From positions 1 through 64,000 of the forward strand of contig JAIELG010000008.1 in the NCBI GenBank assembly GCA_019753155.1: 64,000 nucleotides of DNA, given 5' to 3'. Shown piece after piece: positions 29,279 through 36,196 of the stretch. How positions within the stretch are numbered: position 1 is the stretch's first letter; the number at the start of each line of letters is the position of its first letter. The DNA is from Burkholderiales bacterium (GTDB lineage Bacteria > Pseudomonadota > Gammaproteobacteria > Burkholderiales > JABEVD01). A model generated the notes under the pieces. That model made no database searches, was not told where the DNA came from, and saw only the letters and a program-made list of their open reading frames with translations. A program made the translations under genes and the position numbers.

Positions 29279-29354
29279 GCCGGCATAGCTCAGACGGTAG
29301 AGCAGCTGATTTGTAATCAGAAGGTCGTGGGTTCGATTCCTATTGCCGGCACCA
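29279..29354 (+). tRNA. tRNA-Thr (anticodon UGU)
   Basis: A complete 76-base cloverleaf: acceptor GCCGGCA pairs with TGCCGGC (29344-29350), the D arm is AGCTCAGACGGTAGAGC, the anticodon loop TTTGTAA gives anticodon TGT, the T arm carries GGTTCGATTCC, and the CCA end is encoded. It closely parallels known bacterial tRNA-Thr(UGU). The gene's 3' end borders a repeat-rich, gene-poor stretch, a typical integration site for mobile elements. Confidence 0.96.
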
Positions 29355-29428
29355 GATAAAGCCAGTGAATTCAACAGATTGACGTGTTTTTTCTTGCCGA
29401 CAAGGCCAACAAAATCATCAGAAAAATC

Positions 29429-29524
29429 ATTCTGGCACACTGCAACTGTGCCAGAATTGTGCCAAAATGATTGCTCTTTTTACCCCGAATTGTTGTTTCC
29501 TTTGTCTGTGCCAGTTTCGTGCCA
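29429..29524 (+). repeat. GTGCCA repeat cluster behind tRNA-Thr, possible integrase arm-site relic
   Basis: GTGCCA occurs at 29448, 29459, 29508 and 29519: two pairs, each 11 bases apart, the pairs exactly 60 bases apart. Both pairs fit TGTGCCAGwwwyGTGCCA. The first copy also forms a perfect 11-base inverted repeat with 29429-29439 (ATTCTGGCACA, seven-base loop). Regular repeats just past a tRNA 3' end resemble arm-type sites of a tyrosine recombinase. The rest of 29355-29644 contains no gene I can support. Confidence 0.45.
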
Positions 29525-29644
29525 TTCTCTTTTCATGGCTTCAAGATTGATGCACTTCTAGTAGCTCAATCCGCCATTTTTCCTGGTGAATTCAATTCGC
29601 TTGGCTAGGGGAGGGCAGGTCATCGAAAGCAAGCTTCGCGCTCG

Positions 29645-29773
29645 ATGGCGAATCGTTACGGCGTAACGAAAAGGGAAATGCTGGAAAGACTTATCATCGA
29701 GGCCGACGATGCGATTGTCAAAACACTGGAAATCGATACCACGGAATGGGATCAATATTTCGTGACGCGGTAA
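29645..29773 (+). CDS. 42-codon ORF, possible C-terminal remnant of a mobile-element protein
   Basis: The frame encodes a helical, charged peptide (ANRYGVTKREMLERLIIEAD near residues 2-21, then TLEIDTTEWDQYF). The spacing of hydrophobic residues and the ending look like the C-terminal part of a small DNA-binding or replication-associated protein rather than random sequence. The frame stays open for 13 codons upstream of the ATG, to a TAG at 29606, with basic residues there, so it may be a truncated end of a longer gene. I do not recognise the family. The gap 29774-29926 holds nothing I can identify. Confidence 0.35.
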   Translation: MANRYGVTKREMLERLIIEADDAIVKTLEIDTTEWDQYFVTR

Positions 29774-29926
29774 CGTCACTATAGCTAAAGTCGAAAATCA
29801 TCCTGAATATGGCGCGGCACCCGTGTCGGGCAGTTGCATGAACTCCAGATCAAACTCATCGTGAAAAACAACAGTCCAACTCATATTTCGTTATGGATGA
29901 AAAGCAATATGCATACAAGATCATAT

Positions 29927-30103
29927 TCAACCCAGCTTCTTCGCCAGTTCTTCCGCCCGAGAACGAATTGATCCGCTATCGGACAGCCGCAGGGCCTTTC
30001 AGGCTGCTTCGAAAGAGCCGGGGAAGCGCTCATCCAGCCAGACGAAAAACAGCAGAAAGCCGAATTCCATGGAATGCCCGATCAGGATTTCCCGGATATC
30101 CAT
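29927..30103 (-). pseudogene. Small membrane-protein frame interrupted by one stop codon
   Basis: From ATG 30103 the minus strand encodes 34 residues with a hydrophobic stretch (SMEFGFLLFFVWLDERFPG), stopping at TGA 29999-30001. The same frame then continues for 23 more codons with a protein-like ending (SRAEELAKKLG) to a second TGA at 29927. AAGG lies just before the ATG. This may be a 58-residue gene broken by a nonsense mutation, or a genuine 34-residue protein. It follows the L,D-transpeptidase gene by 53 bases in the same direction. Confidence 0.35.
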
Positions 30104-30156
30104 GCGCCTTGCGGCGATGAAAGGAATTCCAGCTCGAAAGTTGCTGCGAGAACGTT

Positions 30157-30642
30157 TCAGACGAACTCCAGAATCTCGACTTCGGTACCGGCATCCACCC
30201 TTTCGAAAAGATCGAGCAAATCAGCGTTATGCATCCTGATGCAGCCTATCGAACCCGGTTTCCCCATCTCGGCGCTGTCAGGGGAGCCATGGATGTAGAT
30301 GTAGCGGCGCATCGTGTCGACGTCCCCATGCCTGTTGAAGCCAGGCTCCTTTCCTGAAAGCCAGAGTATTCGGCTCAAAATCCAGTCCCGCCCGGGGAAT
30401 CTCTCGCCAAGCTCCGTAGAATAGATTTCGCCTGTGGGCCGCCTTTTCACGAAAACAGTATTGACGGGCATGTCCGCCCCGATTTTCGCCCTGATCACAT
30501 GACGTCCCCTCGGGGTCATGAAGCTGCCCATCTTTTCCCCAACCCCGTTTTTCGAAGTCGAAACCGGGTATTCCCTCAGCACTTCGCAATCCTTCCCCAG
30601 CAATCTCAGAGTTTGCGACTCTATGCCTATCCTTATTCTCAC
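30157..30642 (-). CDS. L,D-transpeptidase (YkuD domain) without a signal peptide
   Basis: The 161-residue product has the YkuD catalytic motif IYIHGSPDS...GSIGCIRMHNADLL, with the nucleophile cysteine and histidine intact. Family members make 3-3 crosslinks in peptidoglycan or attach proteins to it in the periplasm, yet no signal peptide or anchor is visible from the chosen start. The GTG at 30642 overlaps the tadA stop (GTGA); an upstream ATG at 30690 also gives no signal sequence. Export route or a cytosolic role is unclear. Confidence 0.85.
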   Translation of the reverse strand: MRIRIGIESQTLRLLGKDCEVLREYPVSTSKNGVGEKMGSFMTPRGRHVIRAKIGADMPVNTVFVKRRPTGEIYSTELGERFPGRDWILSRILWLSGKEPGFNRHGDVDTMRRYIYIHGSPDSAEMGKPGSIGCIRMHNADLLDLFERVDAGTEVEILEFV

Positions 30643-31097
30643 GCTTTCCGTCTCTTTTCCGAAAAAAACTGTTTCAGGATTTCGCCGCATTCCTCTTTCA
30701 GGATGTTCGAACTCAGCGTGGCATGATGGTTGAGCCGTGAATCCGAAAAAACATCCAGAACGCTGCCGCAGGCTCCTGTTTTAGGGTCGGATGCGCCATA
30801 AATCAGGCGTGAAATCCTAGCGTGCTGGATCGCGCCCGCGCACATCAGGCAGGGTTCGAGCGTCACGAAAAGCGAGCAGCCCACCAGCCTGTAATTCCCG
30901 ACCCGCCTTGCCGCATCCCTCATGGCCTCGATTTCCGCATGGGCCGTGGGATCATTCGAGGAGATGGGGCGATTGCATCCCTCCCCCACGATTTGCCCAT
31001 CCAGGACGACAATCGCCCCCACCGGCACTTCCCCCATGGACATGGCTTTCTGCGCGAGCGCCAGTGCAAGGCGCATGTATTCCTCATCGGTCGTCAT
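30639..31097 (-). CDS. tadA: tRNA-specific adenosine deaminase
   Basis: The 152-residue zinc enzyme deaminates A34 to inosine in tRNA-Arg(ACG). The zinc motifs THAEIEAM-type (TAHAEIEAMRDA, with the proton-shuttling Glu) and TLEPCLMCAGAI are intact, plus GEVPVGAIVV near the N-terminus. Length is typical. It overlaps the L,D-transpeptidase gene, a pairing seen in other betaproteobacteria. Confidence 0.94.
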   Translation of the reverse strand: MTTDEEYMRLALALAQKAMSMGEVPVGAIVVLDGQIVGEGCNRPISSNDPTAHAEIEAMRDAARRVGNYRLVGCSLFVTLEPCLMCAGAIQHARISRLIYGASDPKTGACGSVLDVFSDSRLNHHATLSSNILKEECGEILKQFFSEKRRKA

Positions 31098-31117
31098 GGC
31101 TGGAGATTGTATCCCTG

Positions 31118-31972
31118 TTATCGGAAAGAGACCAATGCCACCCCGGATATCATGATCAGACCCGCGAGGAAATGCATCCTGAAGCCCCGCTCCCTGAACA
31201 GGATGGCGCCATACGCTATCCCGAAAAGCAGGCTCGTCCTTTTGACGGCGATCATGTAGGCGACTTGCGACAGGTCAAGCGCCATGAAGTGCGAAACGAC
31301 CATGACCGAAACCATGGCCCCGACTGCCAGGGCCCATATTGGGCGACCGGACAGGGTTCTTACGGAAGGGCGTGAAAAGAACAGGATCGACACGATGCCG
31401 AGCACAAGATAATACAATGCCCCGAAGGCAAGCGGCGGGCAATATTTCAGCGCGCCTTTTCCCATCACGGAAGTGAGACCGTAGATGACCGAAACCAGCA
31501 GCATCCACCTGCTGCCCGGCTCATCCAGAATGGCGCGAAACGGCTCGAAAATGCCTTTCCCCATATGCCTGATGTTGAGCAGGAATGCCCCCAGCGTTAT
31601 CAGCGCGATTCCGGCAAGACCTGTCGACGCGATTTTCTCCCCGAGCAGGACATAGCCGGCCAGCGCGGAAAATGCCGGCGTGAAGGCCAGATAGGGCATC
31701 GTGAGGTACAGGGGAGAAGCCCGGATCGCGCGCATGTAAAACAGCATCGCCGCGATCTCCAAGGGCACGGCGCAAAAAACCCAGCCCCAGAAAACAGGCG
31801 GGACATGGGGCAGAGGATGGAAGAAAAGTATGGGGGCAAGCAATATTCCAGGGACGGCGAACCTCAGGAACATCAGATCGTCCATGGAATAATCCGAAAG
31901 GCGCCACTTGGTGAAGGCATCCGCCGATGCAAGGGAAAAAGCGCTCAGAAGCGCATACAGCAGCCAGTCCAT
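31118..31972 (-). CDS. EamA/DMT-family transporter
   Basis: The 284-residue membrane protein shows about ten hydrophobic segments in two repeats of the EamA type (for example LLYALLSAFSLASADAF at the start and FLAGLIMISGVALVSF at the end). Members move small metabolites or drugs across the inner membrane; the substrate cannot be deduced. It lies between tadA and the TPM/LemA genes on the same strand, with short gaps. Confidence 0.88.
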   Translation of the reverse strand: MDWLLYALLSAFSLASADAFTKWRLSDYSMDDLMFLRFAVPGILLAPILFFHPLPHVPPVFWGWVFCAVPLEIAAMLFYMRAIRASPLYLTMPYLAFTPAFSALAGYVLLGEKIASTGLAGIALITLGAFLLNIRHMGKGIFEPFRAILDEPGSRWMLLVSVIYGLTSVMGKGALKYCPPLAFGALYYLVLGIVSILFFSRPSVRTLSGRPIWALAVGAMVSVMVVSHFMALDLSQVAYMIAVKRTSLLFGIAYGAILFRERGFRMHFLAGLIMISGVALVSFR

Positions 31973-31981
31973 TATAAAAGT

Positions 31982-32479
31982 TCAAAACAATACCGGCTTG
32001 TTGGAAAGCTCGTCAGGTCCTGCCATCGCAGGAAAATGCAACTGAAGCACCGAGCCCACGGCATGGATACCGCCTGCGATGCCGGCCTCGAACCGTCCCT
32101 CCCTGAAGCAGGCTTCCATCTCGCGGCAGATATTTTCCCAGCCACTCGCGCCGAATCTCGCATGAATTCCCCGGTCGGCCACGATTTCGACGCCCCTGTC
32201 GGCCCACAGCAGATAAATCAGCACCCCGTTGTTATGCTCAGTATCCCATACCTTTAGCATGGAGAACACTTCGATTGCGCGCTCATGCGCATTCTGCCCG
32301 CGCAGGAGCGGCCCGATATCGAGCGCATGCTCGACGGCAAAACGGATCTGCCCGTCGTGCATCGCTTCCATCTCGGAAATCGCGGCTTCGATCGAAAGCA
32401 GGGCTTTTTCCGGGAAAGCCCGCCTGACCTGGCTTTTCGTCGCCATCAGGTGCCTGAATATGCGCAGGATATTCACCAT
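31982..32479 (-). CDS. TPM-domain protein, cytoplasmic form
   Basis: The 165-residue protein resembles the TPM (TLP18.3/Psb32/MOLO-1) domain: KALLSIEAAISEMEAMHDGQIRFAVE near 26-51, then NNGVLIYLLWADRGVEIVADRGIHA near 83-107. It lacks a signal peptide and membrane segment, unlike its neighbour. TPM proteins are linked to membrane-protein repair or phosphatase-like activities. Start ATG 32479 (or GTG 32476) overlaps the upstream TPM gene, so the two are co-translated. Confidence 0.85.
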   Translation of the reverse strand: MVNILRIFRHLMATKSQVRRAFPEKALLSIEAAISEMEAMHDGQIRFAVEHALDIGPLLRGQNAHERAIEVFSMLKVWDTEHNNGVLIYLLWADRGVEIVADRGIHARFGASGWENICREMEACFREGRFEAGIAGGIHAVGSVLQLHFPAMAGPDELSNKPVLF

Positions 32480-33273
32480 CTTCCCGAAGCGCCTCCTCCG
32501 CCGAATCCGCCACCGCCGCCACTGAATCCGCCACCGCCGCCAAACCCGCCGAATCCTCCGCCATAAAATCCGCGTATCCCCATCAAGGTGAACAGGAAGG
32601 CCAGAAAACCGACGAAGATCGAGACGATGAGCGTCCCCGCCATGACCCATGCAAACAAGCCCAGTATCCCGCCCGTTATCAGGGCGCCCGGAAGCCGGCC
32701 TGCAATGGCGCGCAGGATGCCGCCCAGAAAAAGCGCTGCCATGAAAAAAATCGGGATGAAGGCTCCCCAGTCGCTGCGCTTTTCGGCCCGTGGCTCCGGG
32801 AGCTTTTCTCCTTCGATAACGGACATCATGCTTTCCATGCCGGCATCGATCCCGCCGTAAAAGTCCCCAGTTTTGAATCGGGGGATGATGATTTCGCTGA
32901 TGATCCTTTTTGCTGTCGCGTCGTTCAGCACCCCTTCCAGCCCGTATCCCACCTCGATCCTCAAGGTTCGGTCGTCTTTGGCGACGATCAGGATCGCACC
33001 GTCGTCCACATTCCTGCGCCCGAGCTTCCAGGCTTCGGCAACACGTATGCCGTACTGCTCGATTTCTTCCGGTTTCGTGCTCGGAACGATCAGGACGCCG
33101 ATCTGGCTTCCCTTTTTCTTCTCGAAGGCGATGAGCTTTCGTTCGAGCGCCGCCTTCTCGGATCCGCTCAATGTCGCAGTGAGATCCGTGACAGGCTCAT
33201 TCAGGGCAGGAACCCGCACTTCGGCATGAGCCAACCCGAAAACGAAAAGCGCGGCGAAGAGGAGTTTTGGCAT
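32473..33273 (-). CDS. TPM-domain membrane protein with glycine-rich tail (YgcG-like)
   Basis: The 266-residue protein has a signal peptide (PKLLFAALFVFGLAHA), a periplasmic TPM domain (VTDLTATLSGSEKAALERKL..., DDGAILIVAKDDRTLRIEVG), hydrophobic helices near 170-230 and a glycine-rich end (FGGFGGGGGFSGGGGGFGGG). This is the YgcG architecture usually encoded next to lemA. Function is not established; membrane-stress roles have been suggested for such proteins. Confidence 0.92.
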   Translation of the reverse strand: MPKLLFAALFVFGLAHAEVRVPALNEPVTDLTATLSGSEKAALERKLIAFEKKKGSQIGVLIVPSTKPEEIEQYGIRVAEAWKLGRRNVDDGAILIVAKDDRTLRIEVGYGLEGVLNDATAKRIISEIIIPRFKTGDFYGGIDAGMESMMSVIEGEKLPEPRAEKRSDWGAFIPIFFMAALFLGGILRAIAGRLPGALITGGILGLFAWVMAGTLIVSIFVGFLAFLFTLMGIRGFYGGGFGGFGGGGGFSGGGGGFGGGGASGRW

Positions 33274-33866
33274 TACTTGCCGAAATCGACTTTAGGCGCC
33301 GCAGAAATCGACTTTTCGTTTTCAACCGAAAAATTGGGCTTCACTTTATAACTGAAAGCCATCGCAGTCAGATTACTGGGAAAGCGCCGAACTGCATAAT
33401 TGTAATCCTGGACGGACTTGATGTAGCGGTTCCTCGCCACGGCAATCCGGTTCTCCGTGCCTTCGAGCTGAGCCTGCAAATCCCTGAAGTTGGCGTCCGC
33501 CTTGAGCTGTGGATAATTTTCAGAAACCGCGATCAGGCGCGATAGCGCCGATGTCATGCTGGCCTGGGCAGCCTGGAAACGGGCAAAAGCCTGCTCGTCG
33601 TCGACGAGCTCGGGCGTGACCTTGACGGCGCCCACTTGCGCCCGCGCCTGCGCCACCTGCTCGAGCACTTCCTTTTCGTGGGAAGCATAACCCTTGACCG
33701 TGCTGACGAGGTTAGGGACAAGATCGGCCCGCCTCTGATACTGGTTGAGCACTTCGGCCCATGCCGTCTTGGTCTGCTCGTCGGTCAACTGGATCGTGTT
33801 GTAACCGCAGCCGGAAAGGCTGGAAAGAGTCACGAAAAACAGGAAACACAAAAAGATTTTTTTCAT
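33273..33866 (-). CDS. lemA: LemA-family lipoprotein
   Basis: The 197-residue protein has a lipoprotein signal (hydrophobic stretch then LSGCGYN, cysteine near residue 20) and the LemA pattern NQYQRRADLVPNLVSTVKGYASHE followed by long helices and NYPQLKADANFRDLQAQLEGTENRI. LemA is widespread and of unsettled function. The start of the next gene shares its stop (33273). The lemA-ygcG-TPM order is conserved. Confidence 0.94.
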   Translation of the reverse strand: MKKIFLCFLFFVTLSSLSGCGYNTIQLTDEQTKTAWAEVLNQYQRRADLVPNLVSTVKGYASHEKEVLEQVAQARAQVGAVKVTPELVDDEQAFARFQAAQASMTSALSRLIAVSENYPQLKADANFRDLQAQLEGTENRIAVARNRYIKSVQDYNYAVRRFPSNLTAMAFSYKVKPNFSVENEKSISAAPKVDFGK

Positions 33867-33938
33867 GGCATTCCTCCCATCGACATTACATGATAGTCAA
33901 ACCTGCATCGACTTTCCAGATTTCAGCCCCGACAACCG

Positions 33939-33988
33939 TTGACAGTATCACGATCGTTATGTAATTATGCATAACGGTCGTTACATAA
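33939..33988 (+). promoter_or_regulatory. Promoter with overlapping inverted repeats ahead of the tautomerase-like gene
   Basis: TTGACA (33939-33944), 17 bases, then TAATTA (33962-33967). CGTTATG (33955-33961) and CATAACG (33970-33976) form a 22-base palindrome over the -10, and TTATGTAA (33957-33964) pairs with TTACATAA (33981-33988). This layout is typical of a repressor operator; no regulator gene is adjacent. Confidence 0.65.
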
Positions 33989-34027
33989 ATTACCGTTCGA
34001 GAAGCCCTCAAATTAAGGAGATATGAA

Positions 34028-34444
34028 ATGCCGCTGACTTTTACGTTTACCGAAGATGCTTTGCCGCAAGGCGCCGAACAACAGGTTGTCGCCAAACTGA
34101 CGGATGCCATGCTGAAATGGCATGGCTTGACCGGAAATAAAGTGATGATCCCCACCATCACGGGTCAAGTCCATGTCATGCCCAAGGGAAGGACTTTTAC
34201 GGGCGGAAAGGAACTATCAGGCGCGTGGGTCGAGTGGAAAACCCCATCGTTTGCATTTGCCACGCGCGAAATCCAGATTGGATATGCCGAAGAAGCGACC
34301 AACATCGTGCATGAAGCATCCGGCGGCAAGCTGCAGAAAAATCAGATCTGGTTCAATGTAGTGCATGCGGTCGACGGTGCGTGGAGCATCGACGGCAAGG
34401 CGATGACGAATGCGGAACTGGGGGATGCCATCTCCAAGGGCTGA
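34028..34444 (+). CDS. Tautomerase/MIF-superfamily-like protein
   Basis: The 138-residue protein starts MPLTFTFTEDALPQG, so removal of Met would expose Pro1, the catalytic base of tautomerases, and the pattern of an N-terminal strand, helix and GYAEEATNIVHEASGG segment fits the superfamily. No signal peptide is present. AAGGAGATATGAA precedes the ATG. It is a single-gene unit behind a palindromic operator and is followed by a hairpin, which suggests inducible expression, perhaps in response to a xenobiotic or redox signal. Substrate is unknown. Confidence 0.7.
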   Translation: MPLTFTFTEDALPQGAEQQVVAKLTDAMLKWHGLTGNKVMIPTITGQVHVMPKGRTFTGGKELSGAWVEWKTPSFAFATREIQIGYAEEATNIVHEASGGKLQKNQIWFNVVHAVDGAWSIDGKAMTNAELGDAISKG

Positions 34445-34470
34445 ACCTGCATCAAAAACCCGAGACATTG

Positions 34471-34492
34471 GGGTTGGCCCATGGGCCAACCC
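34471..34492 (+). terminator. Perfect 22-base palindrome after the tautomerase-like gene
   Basis: GGGTTGGCCC (34471-34480), AT, GGGCCAACCC (34483-34492). It lies 27 bases after the stop. No T run follows, so it may act as a terminator, an RNA-stabilising hairpin or a protein site. Confidence 0.5.
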
Positions 34493-34585
34493 TCCTGCGG
34501 AAATGGATCGGGGCTGATTTTTCAAGAACCCTCGATTTCGAAACTGCAAAACCCCGAGAGGGTCCCATGTTAAAATCCGAAAACA

Positions 34586-34894
34586 ATGGAATATCTTCTC
34601 CTCTTCTTTCTGGCGGCGCTCATTTGGTTCTGGTTCTACAGCCTGGGCACTATCGAACTTGCGAAGGCTGCCGGAAAGCGCGCCTGCGTCGATGCGGATG
34701 TCCAGTTTCTCGACGACACGGTGGCGAGCGTTTCGCTCAGGCTGCGGCGGCACAGTTCGGGACGCCTCGCGCTGCACCGAACCTACAAGTTCGAATTCAG
34801 CGACACGGGCGACCGGCGCCTGGAAGGAGAAGTGATCCTGATCGGATCGAAGGTCGAGTCGGTGACGATGGATCCCTATCGCCTGCTTCACTGA
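34586..34894 (+). CDS. DUF3301 family protein
   Basis: The 102-residue protein begins with a membrane anchor (YLLLFFLAALIWFWFYSL, 3-20) followed by a small domain with CVDADVQFLDDTVASVSLRL and HRTYKFEFSDTGDRRLEGEVIL, the DUF3301 pattern. Function is unknown; members are single-anchor inner-membrane proteins of proteobacteria. It ends at a hairpin shared with the convergent nrdB. Confidence 0.85.
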   Translation: MEYLLLFFLAALIWFWFYSLGTIELAKAAGKRACVDADVQFLDDTVASVSLRLRRHSSGRLALHRTYKFEFSDTGDRRLEGEVILIGSKVESVTMDPYRLLH

Positions 34895-34941
34895 AAAATC
34901 TCGCTACGGCGTGTTGCCCTTCGCCCCGAGGTTCCTCGAAA

Positions 34942-34963
34942 GGGCGCTTGCGCGCCCATTTTT
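34942..34963. terminator. Terminator between DUF3301 gene and nrdB
   Basis: GGGCGC-TTGC-GCGCCC (34942-34957) is followed by ATTTTT on the plus strand. On the minus strand the same stem follows the nrdB stop directly and is trailed by a short T run, so it can serve both genes. Confidence 0.7.
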
Positions 34964-36054
34964 CAGTCCCAGGAAAGTGCGCCGCCGGTTTGGTACTCGG
35001 TGACTCTGGTTTCGAAAAAGTTTTTTTCCTTCTTCAGATCGATCATTTCCGACATCCACGGGAAGGGGTTGGCTGCGTTCGGGTAGAGCGCATCCAGCCC
35101 GATCTGCTGGCAGCGGCGGTTCGCGATGTAGCGCAGGTATTCCTTGAACATCGGGGCGTTCAACCCGATCACGCCGCGCGGCATGGTGTCCTCGGCATAG
35201 CGGTATTCGAGGTCCACGCCCTTCTGCATCAATACCCTGATTTCCTCGCGGAAAGCCGGCGTCCAGAGATGCGGGTTCTCCAGCTTGATCTGGTTGATCA
35301 CATCGATGCCGAAGTTGCAGTGCATCGACTCGTCCCGCAATATGTACTGGTACTGCTCGGCTGCGCCCGTCATCTTGTTGCGCCGACCGAGGGCAAGTAT
35401 CTGGGTGAACCCCACGTAGAAGAACAGCCCCTCCATTATGCAGGCAAAAACAATCAGGCTTTTCAGGAGCTTCTGGTCGCTCTCGGGCGTTCCCGTTTTG
35501 AACTCGGGGTTGGTCAAAGTGTCGATGAAGGGCAGCAAAAACTCGTCCTTCTCGCGTATCGACTTCACCTCGTGGTACATGTTGAAGATTTCGCCCTCGT
35601 CGAGACCCAGGCTTTCCACGATGTACTGGTAGGCATGGGTGTGGATCGCCTCCTCGAAGGCCTGGCGCAAAAGGTACTGGCGGCATTCCGGGTTGCTGAT
35701 GTGGCGGTAGGTGCCGAGCACGATGTTGTTCGCGGCGAGGCTGTCGGCTGTCGTGAAAAAGCCGAGGTTGCGCCTGATGATGAGGCGCTCGTCCTCGGTC
35801 AGGCCGTTGGGGTCTTTCCACAACGCGATGTCGCGGTTCATGTTCACTTCCTGCGGCATCCAGTGGTTCGCGCAGGCGGCAAGATACTTCTCCCAGGCCC
35901 ACTTATACTTGAAGGGAACGAGCTGGTTGACGTCGGCCTTGCAGTTGATGATGCGTTTGTCCTCCACTGAGACGCGGCGCATGGAAATGTCGACTTCGTC
36001 CTGTTGCGCCATCGCGCGCATGACCGGCTGGCGCATTTCTTCGAAACTGAGCAT
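34963..36054 (-). CDS. nrdB: Class Ia ribonucleotide reductase, beta subunit
   Basis: The 363-residue subunit houses the diiron-tyrosyl radical cofactor. By alignment spacing with E. coli R2, the first ligand Asp is in [10 protein letters not shown], the Glu/His pair and radical Tyr are in [10 protein letters not shown] (E-x2-H-x3-Y), and later ligands are in [12 protein letters not shown] and [11 protein letters not shown]. The C-terminal tail, which docks on NrdA, ends TGGALSWD. It is 28 bases downstream of a small CxxC ORF that couples to nrdA, an unusual insertion in this operon. Confidence 0.96.
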   Translation of the reverse strand: MLSFEEMRQPVMRAMAQQDEVDISMRRVSVEDKRIINCKADVNQLVPFKYKWAWEKYLAACANHWMPQEVNMNRDIALWKDPNGLTEDERLIIRRNLGFFTTADSLAANNIVLGTYRHISNPECRQYLLRQAFEEAIHTHAYQYIVESLGLDEGEIFNMYHEVKSIREKDEFLLPFIDTLTNPEFKTGTPESDQKLLKSLIVFACIMEGLFFYVGFTQILALGRRNKMTGAAEQYQYILRDESMHCNFGIDVINQIKLENPHLWTPAFREEIRVLMQKGVDLEYRYAEDTMPRGVIGLNAPMFKEYLRYIANRRCQQIGLDALYPNAANPFPWMSEMIDLKKEKNFFETRVTEYQTGGALSWD

Positions 36055-36082
36055 ATTTTATCCTTTTCTTATTGGCTGGCCA

Positions 36083-36196
36083 TTACCGGCACGCCTCGCA
36101 TTGTGGTTCCCCGCCCTTCGGGCTTGACTGGCTACACAAGTCAGCCTCCGCCGAAATCCCGGCCATGTCGAGCGCATTCCTGATTGCAGCTCTCAT
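36083..36196 (-). CDS. 37-codon ORF coupled to nrdA, ending in a NrdA-like CxxC tail
   Basis: The ATG at 36196 overlaps the nrdA stop as ATGA. The peptide has a helical first half (MRAAIRNALDMAGISAEADL) and ends CSQSSPKGGEPQCEACR. NrdA itself ends CSIDNPECEACQ, so the two share the order C...P-(E/Q)-C-E-A-C. The DNA repeats AATGCGAGGC at both ends of the ORF. The nrdA tail cysteines pass electrons from thioredoxin or glutaredoxin to the active site, so a free or added tail is intriguing. It may be a duplicated nrdA end drifting as a relic, or a functional mini-protein. No homologue is known to me. Confidence 0.45.
   Translation of the reverse strand: MRAAIRNALDMAGISAEADLCSQSSPKGGEPQCEACR

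Noticed and set aside
29343-29561. A 72-codon plus-strand frame starting at the end of tRNA-Thr
   Set aside because: It begins inside the tRNA and runs through the repeat cluster; composition is not protein-like.
29999-30001. In-frame TGA read as selenocysteine in the small minus-strand frame
   Set aside because: No SECIS-like hairpin or selenoprotein family match could be seen; a nonsense mutation is simpler.
29893-30120. A 75-codon plus-strand frame
   Set aside because: It overlaps the more protein-like minus-strand frame at 29927-30103 and has no recognisable motif or ribosome site.
32483-32560. Glycine-codon repeats resembling a tandem DNA repeat
   Set aside because: They encode the glycine-rich tail typical of YgcG-type TPM proteins, not a CRISPR or satellite repeat.
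34381-35970. A 529-codon plus-strand frame opposite nrdB
   Set aside because: nrdB has all metal ligands on the other strand; the antisense frame has no motif and crosses the DUF3301 gene.
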